Below are positions 27,605 through 35,303 of a DNA stretch of 64,000 nt, in pieces. Origin of the DNA: JARYLZ01 sp964388275. Lineage in GTDB: Bacteria > Bacteroidota > Ignavibacteria > SZUA-365. The position numbers and the translations under genes were made by a program. The notes under the pieces are model-generated. The model had not been told where the DNA came from and searched no databases. It was given only the letters and a program-made list of their open reading frames with translations. The first letter of the stretch is position 1. The number at the start of each line of letters is the position of its first letter. The stretch covers positions 1 through 64,000 of the forward strand of contig CAYLZD010000013.1 of NCBI GenBank assembly GCA_964388275.1, in the 5' to 3' direction.

Positions 27605-27704
27605 NNNNNNNNNNNNNNNNNNNNNNNNNNNNNNNNNNNNNNNNNNNNNNNNNNNNNNNNNNNNNNNNNNNNNNNNNNNNNNNNNNNNNNNNNNNNNNNN
27701 NNNN
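27605..27704. other. Assembly gap (100 N)
   Basis: Exactly 100 N, a placeholder for a gap of unknown length. The coding frame before the gap and the frame after it are joined only if the true missing length is a multiple of three. 100 is not, so the placeholder breaks the gene artificially. The gap sits inside a run of near-identical 240-bp repeats, the probable cause. Confidence 0.95.
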
Positions 27705-27705
27705 C

Positions 27706-30700
27706 TCGGCGGCGGTGACGGTAACCGTTCTGCCGGGTCCCGGCGCGGCGATCACGGCCCTGGGCCCGACGAGCTTCTGTTCGGGCGGCAGCGTGGTTCT
27801 CGATGCGAACACCGGCACGGGCCTGACCTACAAGTGGCTGAAAGACGCGGCCGGGATCGGCGGCGCGACCGCTTCGAGCCACACGGCTTCGCAGTCGGGG
27901 AGCTACCGTGTGATAGTGACGAATGCGAACAACTGCTCGGACACCTCGGCGGCGGTTACGGTAATCGTGTTTCCGGGTCCCGGCGCGGCGATCACGGCCG
28001 TGGGTCCGACGAGCTTCTGTTCCGGCGGCAGTGTGGTTCTCGATGCGAACACCGGCACGGGCCTGACCTACAAGTGGCTGAAAGACGCGGCCGGGATCGG
28101 CGGCGCGACCGCTTCGAGCCACACGGCTTCGCAGTCGGGGAGCTACCGTGTGATAGTGACGAATGCGAACAACTGCTCGGACACCTCGGCGGCGGTTACG
28201 GTGACGGTGTTTCCCCGTCCTGGCGCGAGCTTGACGGCCGGGGGTCCTACGACTCTTTGCAGCGGTGACAGCGTGGTTCTGAGCGCCAACATCGGAAGCG
28301 GTTTCAGCTATGCGTGGCAGCGTGACGGAGCCGGCATATCGGGCGCCTCGGGCGCGTCCTACGCCGCGCGGCAGGGCGGCCTGTACCGAGTAATAGTTAC
28401 GAACGCGGAGAACTGCTCGGACACCTCGGCCGCGGTTGCCGTGACGCTTCATCCGTCGCCTCGTGCCGACGCCGGGCCTGATACGGCGGTCTGCCAGGGC
28501 GGAAGCGTGGCAATAGGCCGGCCTGCGACGGGAGGCGCTGGATCGTACATGTACAGCTGGATGCCCGCGGCGGGACTGAGTTCCGCGGTCGTTATGCAGC
28601 CGAGCGCGGCGCCGGCGACGACCACCTCATACGTAGTGACTGTGACCGACGGCAACGGGTGCGCGGGCCGTGATACTGTGCTGGTGTCGGTGCGTCCATC
28701 GCCTTCGCCCGCGGTGTCGGCATCGGGTCCTGCGACGTTCTGCTCCGGCGATTCGGTAGTCCTGACGGCGGATCCGGGTTACACATCGTACAGCTGGCGG
28801 CCGCACGGTGAGACGAGTGAAAGCATAGTTGTAAAGACTGGGGGTAGCTACTCGGTTGAAGTGCTCGATGGGAACGGTTGCCGCGGGGCATCGGCCGCGG
28901 TTCAGGTGACGGTTCACGCGCGTCCTCAGGCGCGCATCTCCGGTGCTTCGGCGGTATGCCCGAACACGCAAGCCGAGTACGGAGTGGCTTCGCAGCCCGG
29001 GTTGACATATTCGTGGACAGTTGAGCGGGGCGCGATAACAAGCGGAATGGGGAGCGCGACGATACGAGTGCAATGGGGCGCAACGGGTCCGGGGAAGGTA
29101 AAAGTCAAGGTAACCGATCCTTACACGGGTTGCAGCGGAGAGGACGAGGTTACGGTTGATATACGCAGCGGTCTTCGGCCTCGTATACTGCCGGAAAGTC
29201 CGGTTCTTTGCGAGGGGGGGAGCGTGGAGTTGGATGCGGGCCCCGGCTACGCGCATTATACGTGGTCCACAGGCGAGAGCACCCGCATGATAACGGTGAG
29301 AGCGGGCGGACCTTACATAGTTGAAGTCGATGATGGAGCGGGATGCCGGGGATCGGATACGGTTCATGTGACTGAACTGCCGCGTCCTGTCGCGGTGGTC
29401 GAAGCTCTCGGACCGTCCGCTTTCTGCGAGGGCGACAGCGTGACCCTTCGGACGCAGGCGCCGTACAGTCGCTATTTATGGAAGCTGGAGAACGTGCCTA
29501 CAGGCGACACGCTCAGAACATTGAACGCAAGGCAAGCGGGTGTATATACGGTGGAGGTTGAAGACGGAAACGGATGCCGCGGAGAATCGCAGCCTTATGT
29601 GGTGACGGTCCATCCGAGGCCGGAGGCGGGAATACAGGGAGCTTCGACGGCTTGTTCGGGAGGCGCTGGCTTGTACAGAGGGTTGCCGGAAGGAACCTAC
29701 GTTTACAACTGGAACGTGACGGGCGGTTCGATAGAGTCGGGTCAGGGAACGAGCGCGCTTCGAGTGCGCTGGGGCGCCGCTGGCGGTGGATTCATTGAGT
29801 TGATGGTTGAGGATCCTTCAACGGGCTGCTCGGACACGGCATCGATGAGCGTTCTGATAACCAGGGGGTACGAGCCGAAGCTAGCGCTTTACGGCGACAG
29901 TCTTCTCTGTGAAGGGGACACATTGGTTATAGAAGCGGAGTCCGGATACGAAAACTATGAATGGAGCGCCGGTGCGCGCGGCAGGACGATAACGGTGACA
30001 AGCAGCGGCATATACCAGGTGCGCGTGTGGGATTCGCTGTGCGAGGGATGGTCTCATCCCGTCCAGGTGGTCGTACGACCTGCACCGAGGCCGATAGTAA
30101 TTGCATCGGGCCCTGCCTCGTTTTGCGAGGGCGATTCGGTGGAACTGAGTGTGACACAATCCTACGCGCGGTACCTGTGGCGTCCTGGCGGCGAGACGAC
30201 GCCGTCGATCACGGTGAAGCATGCCGGCCGATACAGAGTGGAAGTGGAGGACATGACGGGCTGCCGGGGAGTGTCCAACGAGATGGAAATCGAGGTCAAT
30301 CCGCCTCCGGACGCCGGTTTTACGGGAGCGCGCAGCGCCTGCTCCGGCGGCCGACAGAAGTACACGGCGCGCAGCGGTTACGAATACACATGGACCGTTG
30401 CCGGCGGGACGATAGAGAGCGGCGCGGGGAGCAGGGAGATTGAGGTGAGGTGGCTGCAGAGCGGCGTTGTGCGCCTTCGGGTCAGGGACGCGTCGACCGG
30501 CTGCGAGTCGCAGAGCGAGGACTCTGTCCGCGTGTCGGCGTTTCTGATTCCGGTGGTAACCGTGATAGGGAGCAGAGAAATCTGTGCCGGCGACTCGGTG
30601 ATTCTGCGCGCGGAGAAGGGATATCACGCATATCGCTGGTCGACGGGAGAAAGCTCCGACACGATAGTGGTACGCGCGATGGGAGAATACACGGTGTTGG

Positions 30701-33234
30701 TGACGGACGCGGGCGGTTGCAGCGGGCGTTCGGATCCGGTTCGTGTCTCGGTGAACGAGCCGCCACGCCCTGTAATTCTGTCGCAAGGTCCGTTGGAGTT
30801 CTGCCGGGGCGGTAGCGTAGAGCTTTACGCCGACGGGCCTTACGCCAAGTACCTGTGGTCGACGGGAGAGAGCGCCGAGAGGATAACCGTGCGCAACGGC
30901 GGGAGCTACCGACTGACTGTTTGGAACGCGTCGGGATGCCGCGGCGAATCGTCGCCGATAGTGGTGACGGTTCGTCCGATCAACGCGCCTCGGATCTCCG
31001 GACCGGCGTCGTTGTGCACGGGCAGCGAACGCGAATACAGTGTAGTCGCCGACGACAGCGGTGTATTTGCCTACACGTGGAGCGTCGACGGGGGCTCTCT
31101 GCTGGATGCATCCGCCAACCGGGCCCGAGTATTTTGGTCGTCTCCGGGAAGGGGCTCGGTAATGGTGGCGAAGCTGGAGCCGTCCAGCGGCTGCGTGGCA
31201 TACGATACTCTCGAGGTCGAGGTAGGGTCGTCATTGATTCCTGGTGTGATAGTGTTGAAAGGTCCGCGGATCTGCGAGGGCGACACGGCGCTTCTGGAGG
31301 CGGAAGGGGGATATGCGACTTATCTATGGAACACCGGGGATCGGGGCAGGCGGCTTCGTACGGCGCAAGGCGGTTCATATTCGGTGACGGTAACCGACAG
31401 CGGGGGCTGCCGGGGCGTCTCGTCGCCGGTTGTCGTCGAGGTGTCGGCGCTGCCGTCGCCGGCAATAGAAGCTCTGGGACCATTGACATTTTGCCTCGGC
31501 GACAGCGTTGTGTTGCGCACGATCGCTCCTTACTCGTCATACAGCTGGAGCAACGGGGCGTCAACGCGTTCGATAGTCGTCAGGACGTCCGGTTCGTATT
31601 CTGTGGAAGTGGAGGACGCGGGCGGCTGCCGTGGCGCCGCCGGGGCGGTCACGGTCGCCGTGTCGCCGGCGGAAACACCCGTAATCATTGGTCCGCCGTC
31701 GGTCTGTTCGGGTGAAAGCGCGGTGTATTCGTCGTCGGGCGGGTACTCGACTTACGAATGGATCGCTACCGGAGGCGGTTCGATAGTGTCGGGACAGGGG
31801 AGCCGTTCAGTTGTGGTTCAGTGGGTCTCCGCGGGTGCGGGCAGTCTATCCCTGCGTGTGCGCGACGCGGCGACCGGCTGCGAGGCCGAGAGCCGCATAG
31901 TGGTGGAGGTTCAGGATGAACTCGCCGTTTACATAGAGGCGCCTTCCGGTTTGCGTTTGTGCCCGGGTGGAAGGGTGACGCTGAAGGCGCCGGTCGGATA
32001 CTCGTCGTACCTTTGGAATACGGGCGAGACGGCCGACAGTGTCGTAGTGGGCGAGGGTTCGTATTGGGTTGCGGTTCGCAGCGCGGGCGGTTGCGCCGGT
32101 GTGTCGGATACTGTAAGGGTGAAAGCACATCCGGAACCTCGTCCTGATCTGTTCACGCGCGATGCGACGATGTTCTGCGAGGGTGACTCGGCTCTGCTGG
32201 AGGCGACCGCGGGTTATGCCCGTTACGTATGGTGGCACGGCTCAAGCATGCTGTCCCATAGTGAGCGGTCATATACGGCTCGAAGTGGCGGCGTTTACAG
32301 CGTGACCGTTGAGGACTCGAACGGATGCGCCGGGATGTCGGCGCCCCTGGAACTGGTCGTATATCCGGCGGGGAAACCGTTGGTAACGGTGAACGGTCGC
32401 GTTCTTACATCCACGGACGGTCGGAGCTGGCAATGGTACCTTGACGATACGCTCGTTGCCGGGGCCGGCGGCCGGATATTGGAAGCGCCGCGCCCAGGGA
32501 TATACCGGGTACGCGTAGGCGACGCCAACGGATGCTTCGGGGAGTCGGACCCTGTGGAAGTGCGTTTTGCGCAGGCGCGCTGCACTGTATCGCTGCCGGA
32601 TATATCGGCACGGCCCGGCGAACGCGTCAGCATTCCGTTGACGCTCGTGGAAGAAGAGAACCTTGCGCGGGCAGGGGCGAGGTTCTTCAGCGGATGGTTG
32701 TTGTTCGACCGCAGCGTGCTTCATCCGCTGTCGATGCCGTACATCGACAGCGCGGGATTGCGGAAGGTGCGCGTGACGGGAAATGCGACAACAGCGGGGG
32801 AAGTCGTGGCGCTTCTCGAGGCGGAAGCGTTATGGGGCTCGTCGGAGGAGAGCGTGATTCTGCTCGAGGATGCGGGTTGGGACGCGGGCGATGTGCAGGT
32901 GACCTCGCTGGCCGGCCGGATACGTCTCGATCTGTGCCGGGAAGGAGGGACGCGGCTGTATAAGCCGTCCGGCGAGACTCGATTACTCGGTAACCGTCCC
33001 AATCCGTTCAACGGCGTGACGCGAATCGACTACGAACTGGGCGAGACTGGTCCGATGGAGCTGTCGGTACACGACGCCCTGGGTCGCCGGATCGCCGTAC
33101 CGCTTTGCGGCAACGGCTTGCGCGGTGTTCACAGCGTATCATTCGATGCCGGCGGCTTGCCCTCCGGCGCGTATCTCGTTGTTCTGCGAGCCGGTGAAAC
33201 AATGTCGCAGAAGCACATTCTGCTGGCGAAATAG
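27706..33234 (+). CDS. Giant SBBP/Ig-like surface protein, C-terminal part with cohesin-like and T9SS domains
   Basis: This is the continuation after the gap (about 1842 residues). The first codons (SAAVTV) are the end of a repeat unit, so no real start codon lies here. There are about 17-19 Ig-like/PKD-like modules of about 80-100 residues. Each has a recurring GP..FC(E/S)GDSV(V/E)L, a Y..Y.W..G(E).(T)..I.V...G.Y.V.V.(D)..GC.G motif and a V.V.P.P linker. Near the end, VSLPDISARPGERVSIPLTL resembles a cohesin-like beta-sandwich (residues ~1625-1740). The last ~85 residues (NRPNPFNGVTRIDYELG to MSQKHILLAK) are a T9SS sorting domain. Expected on the cell surface or secreted, probably adhesive. 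Followed after 31 bases by the OmpA-type gene on the same strand. Confidence 0.82.
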   Translation, partial: SAAVTVTVLPGPGAAITALGPTSFCSGGSVVLDANTGTGLTYKWLKDAAGIGGATASSHTASQSGSYRVIVTNANNCSDTSAAVTVIVFPGPGAAITAVGPTSFCSGGSVVLDANTGTGLTYKWLKDAAGIGGATASSHTASQSGSYRVIVTNANNCSDTSAAVTVTVFPRPGASLTAGGPTTLCSGDSVVLSANIGSGFSYAWQRDGAGISGASGASYAARQGGLYRVIVTNAENCSDTSAAVAVTLHPSPRADAGPDTAVCQGGSVAIGRPATGGAGSYMYSWMPAAGLSSAVVMQPSAAPATTTSYVVTVTDGNGCAGRDTVLVSVRPSPSPAVSASGPATFCSGDSVVLTADPGYTSYSWRPHGETSESIVVKTGGSYSVEVLDGNGCRGASAAVQVTVHARPQARISGASAVCPNTQAEYGVASQPGLTYSWTVERGAITSGMGSATIRVQWGATGPGKVKVKVTDPYTGCSGEDEVTVDIRSGLRPRILPESPVLCEGGSVELDAGPGYAHYTWSTGESTRMITVRAGGPYIVEVDDGAGCRGSDTVHVTELPRPVAVVEALGPSAFCEGDSVTLRTQAPYSRYLWKLENVPTGDTLRTLNARQAGVYTVEVEDGNGCRGESQPYVVTVHPRPEAGIQGASTACSGGAGLYRGLPEGTYVYNWNVTGGSIESGQGTSALRVRWGAAGGGFIELMVEDPSTGCSDTASMSVLITRGYEPKLALYGDSLLCEGDTLVIEAESGYENYEWSAGARGRTITVTSSGIYQVRVWDSLCEGWSHPVQVVVRPAPRPIVIASGPASFCEGDSVELSVTQSYARYLWRPGGETTPSITVKHAGRYRVEVEDMTGCRGVSNEMEIEVNPPPDAGFTGARSACSGGRQKYTARSGYEYTWTVAGGTIESGAGSREIEVRWLQSGVVRLRVRDASTGCESQSEDSVRVSAFLIPVVTVIGSREICAGDSVILRAEKGYHAYRWSTGESSDTIVVRAMGEYTVLVTDAGGCSGRSDPVRVSVNEPPRPVILSQGPLEFCRGGSVELYADGPYAKYLWSTGESAERITVRNGGSYRLTVWNASGCRGESSPIVVTVRPINAPRISGPASLCTGSEREYSVVADDSGVFAYTWSVDGGSLLDASANRARVFWSSPGRGSVMVAKLEPSSGCVAYDTLEVEVGSSLIPGVIVLKGPRICEGDTALLEAEGGYATYLWNTGDRGRRLRTAQGGSYSVTVTDSGGCRGVSSPVVVEVSALPSPAIEALGPLTFCLGDSVVLRTIAPYSSYSWSNGASTRSIVVRTSGSYSVEVEDAGGCRGAAGAVTVAVSPAETPVIIGPPSVCSGESAVYSSSGGYSTYEWIATGGGSIVSGQGSRSVVVQWVSAGAGSLSLRVRDAATGCEAESRIVVEVQDELAVYIEAPSGLRLCPGGRVTLKAPVGYSSYLWNTGETADSVVVGEGSYWVAVRSAGGCAGVSDTVRVKAHPEPRPDLFTRDATMFCEGDSALLEATAGYARYVWWHGSSMLSHSERSYTARSGGVYSVTVEDSNGCAGMSAPLELVVYPAGKPLVTVNGRVLTSTDGRSWQWYLDDTLVAGAGGRILEAPRPGIYRVRVGDANGCFGESDPVEVRFAQARCTVSLPDISARPGERVSIPLTLVEEENLARAGARFFSGWLLFDRSVLHPLSMPYIDSAGLRKVRVTGNATTAGEVVALLEAEALWGSSEESVILLEDAGWDAGDVQVTSLAGRIRLDLCREGGTRLYKPSGETRLLGNRPNPFNGVTRIDYELGETGPMELSVHDALGRRIAVPLCGNGLRGVHSVSFDAGGLPSGAYLVVLRAGETMSQKHILLAK
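27721..28200 (+). repeat. Two near-identical 240-bp tandem repeat units
   Basis: Units 27721-27960 and 27961-28200 differ at about eight positions, all in the first third. The last ~158 bases (27803-27960 against 28043-28200) are identical. Each encodes one Ig-like module beginning GPGAAITA.GPTSFCSGG. The next unit (28201 on) is clearly diverged. The missing sequence before 27705 is probably one or more further copies. Confidence 0.9.
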
Positions 33235-33265
33235 GAAAACACTTCGATAAACAATGGAAATTGAC

Positions 33266-35278
33266 ATGATCGGAAGAAAACAACACGCGTTTCTGCGGGC
33301 GCTCGCAGCAGGATTGCTTCTGACGGCATATCAGGCGTGCGCGCAGAACCCGGATGCTCATGCCGTTGGTGTTTTCGGCGCCTACAATCTGAACATGCAC
33401 ACCGCCGATTTCCGCGCTCTTCCCGGCGTGCCGAGCTGCTGCCCGCTTTATGAAACCGGGAGCGGCGCCGGCCTCTCGGCTGGAGTGTTTTATGAAATCC
33501 CGCTAAGCGAGGCTTTCTCGGTGCAGATCCGAGGCGGATATTCGGAAAACGGCGCAGATCTCAAAACCACCGAGTATACGCCAGTGGACGTCGACGGAGT
33601 GATGACCGAAGCGGCTATCGAACACACCATCAGCTCCGGCTTGTCTTCAATAGGATTGGAACCACTGCTAGGATACCGCTTTTTCAAGGCATTGTCTCTT
33701 CATGCGGGACTTCGCCTGGCACTCGTCACCGGAAGGAGCTACGAGCAGGTCGAGCGTCTCGTGCAACCTGGAAGCGGCACTTTTGAAAACGACCGGCGCA
33801 TCAGAAATGAATTGTCGGGCGATATTCCCGAGGCCTCGTCCGTTGCGGCGTCACTGCTCGCCGGTTTGAGTTACGAACTGCCTCTCGACAGGGAGGGCAA
33901 GTTGAAAGCCTCGCCGGAACTTCTCTACTCGCTGGGGCTGACTCCGGTTGTATCGTCCGTATCATGGAATGCCAATTCGCTGCGCGCAGGCGTCGCGCTC
34001 AAATACCGCATGTTGCCCGCGCCCGAAACTCCACAGTCTCCCGCCGCGCCGCCCCCGCCTCCACCGCCGCCGACGCCGCGCAAACCCGCGCCGACGGCAA
34101 GCATCGGCGCTGTTGCTATAGAGAACGGAAAAGAGACGGCTGTAGGTCGCATAGTCGTCGAGGAATTCATCTCCACGAACATGCGTCCCATTCTTCAGTA
34201 CATTTTCTTCGAGGATAACTCCTCGGTGATTCCAAGGCGATATAACTCCATCAGTCAAGACGAAGCGTCATCATTCCTTACCGACAATCTCCACAATGCG
34301 GGCGCTCTTGATGTTTACCATCATATATTGAACATTGTCGGTCAGCGCCTCCGGAAACATGAGACGGCCTCACTGACGGTCACCGGATGCAACTCGGGAA
34401 CGGGCGCGGAGAAGGATAACAGGGCTCTTTCGCGAGCGAGGGCCGAATCGGTGCGCGATTATTTGACGAGTGTCTGGAAAATCGAGACAAAACGTATCCG
34501 CGTCGAGGTGCGGGATTTGCCTCGCATACCCTCGAACATGTCGGAATCCGACGGCATTTCGGAAAACCGGCGCGTGGAGCTGTCCTCGAACGACGAACGC
34601 ATATTGCAACCGTTGACGACGAAGGATATCGAACGCCATGCCAGCCCTCCGCGGATCGTATTCATGCCGTCCGTCGTCTCCGAAGCCGGCGTCGACCGCT
34701 GGCGGGTTCGGGTCTCGCATCAGGGAAAGGAACTGAAAGTGTTCAGCGGGACAGGCGCCCCTCCGGCGCGGCTGGAGTGGAATCTGACGGAGGGAATGTC
34801 GGAACTTCCCCAGGAAACCGCTTCGATAACGTACGGCCTGGAGGCTGTGGATCCGGAGGGACGGCAGGCGCGCTCCGTCGAGGGCGCAATGCCTGTCGAG
34901 CAGATCACGATCCGAAAAAAACGCGGCGAATCGGCGGGAGGTGACCGCGAGATAAGCCGCTACAGCCTGATCCTGTTCGATTTCGACAAGGCCGACTTGA
35001 ACTCGCGGAACCTGGCTGTCGCCCGCATGGTCCGAAGCGAGCTGCGCCCGGCTTCCAAGGTCAGAATCACGGGACACACCGATAGAATCGGGGACGCGGA
35101 GTACAATTCTCGTATTTCGGAGCAACGGGCCCGTAATACGGCCGCGGCGCTCGGCGCACGGACGGAGGACGTCAAGGGACTGGGCGAAAACGAATTGCCT
35201 TTCGACAACGATCTGCCCGAAGGGCGCTTCTATTCTCGCACGGTCAATATATACGTGGAGACTCCGGTAGCCGAATGA
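33266..35278 (+). CDS. Outer-membrane barrel protein with two OmpA-like domains
   Basis: This is a 670-residue exported protein. A signal peptide (MIGRKQHAFLRALAAGLLLT, with an ACAQ cleavage site) is followed by an outer-membrane barrel-like region to about residue 248, then a proline-rich linker with a run of Pro and two OmpA_C-like domains. The first (~310-450) has FFEDNSSVIP and NRALSRARAESVRDYL but carries CNSGTG where the HTD signature should be. The second (~560-670) is canonical, with FDFDKADL, ITGHTDRIGDAEYNSRISEQRA and conserved Asp and Arg for peptidoglycan. An Ig-like insert separates them. It probably links outer membrane and peptidoglycan. ATG 33266 is favoured by GGA seven bases upstream; ATG 33254 is possible. 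It sits 31 bases after the giant surface gene and 25 bases before the CHAT gene. Confidence 0.85.
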   Translation: MIGRKQHAFLRALAAGLLLTAYQACAQNPDAHAVGVFGAYNLNMHTADFRALPGVPSCCPLYETGSGAGLSAGVFYEIPLSEAFSVQIRGGYSENGADLKTTEYTPVDVDGVMTEAAIEHTISSGLSSIGLEPLLGYRFFKALSLHAGLRLALVTGRSYEQVERLVQPGSGTFENDRRIRNELSGDIPEASSVAASLLAGLSYELPLDREGKLKASPELLYSLGLTPVVSSVSWNANSLRAGVALKYRMLPAPETPQSPAAPPPPPPPPTPRKPAPTASIGAVAIENGKETAVGRIVVEEFISTNMRPILQYIFFEDNSSVIPRRYNSISQDEASSFLTDNLHNAGALDVYHHILNIVGQRLRKHETASLTVTGCNSGTGAEKDNRALSRARAESVRDYLTSVWKIETKRIRVEVRDLPRIPSNMSESDGISENRRVELSSNDERILQPLTTKDIERHASPPRIVFMPSVVSEAGVDRWRVRVSHQGKELKVFSGTGAPPARLEWNLTEGMSELPQETASITYGLEAVDPEGRQARSVEGAMPVEQITIRKKRGESAGGDREISRYSLILFDFDKADLNSRNLAVARMVRSELRPASKVRITGHTDRIGDAEYNSRISEQRARNTAAALGARTEDVKGLGENELPFDNDLPEGRFYSRTVNIYVETPVAE

Positions 35279-35303
35279 AAACCGGACTTCCCGGAAAGTG
35301 CTC

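Noticed and set aside
27715..28268. The short continuation of the 25032 frame beyond the N gap, and a start codon call at 27715
   Set aside because: Both are artefacts of the 100-N placeholder; the true gene joins across the gap in another frame.
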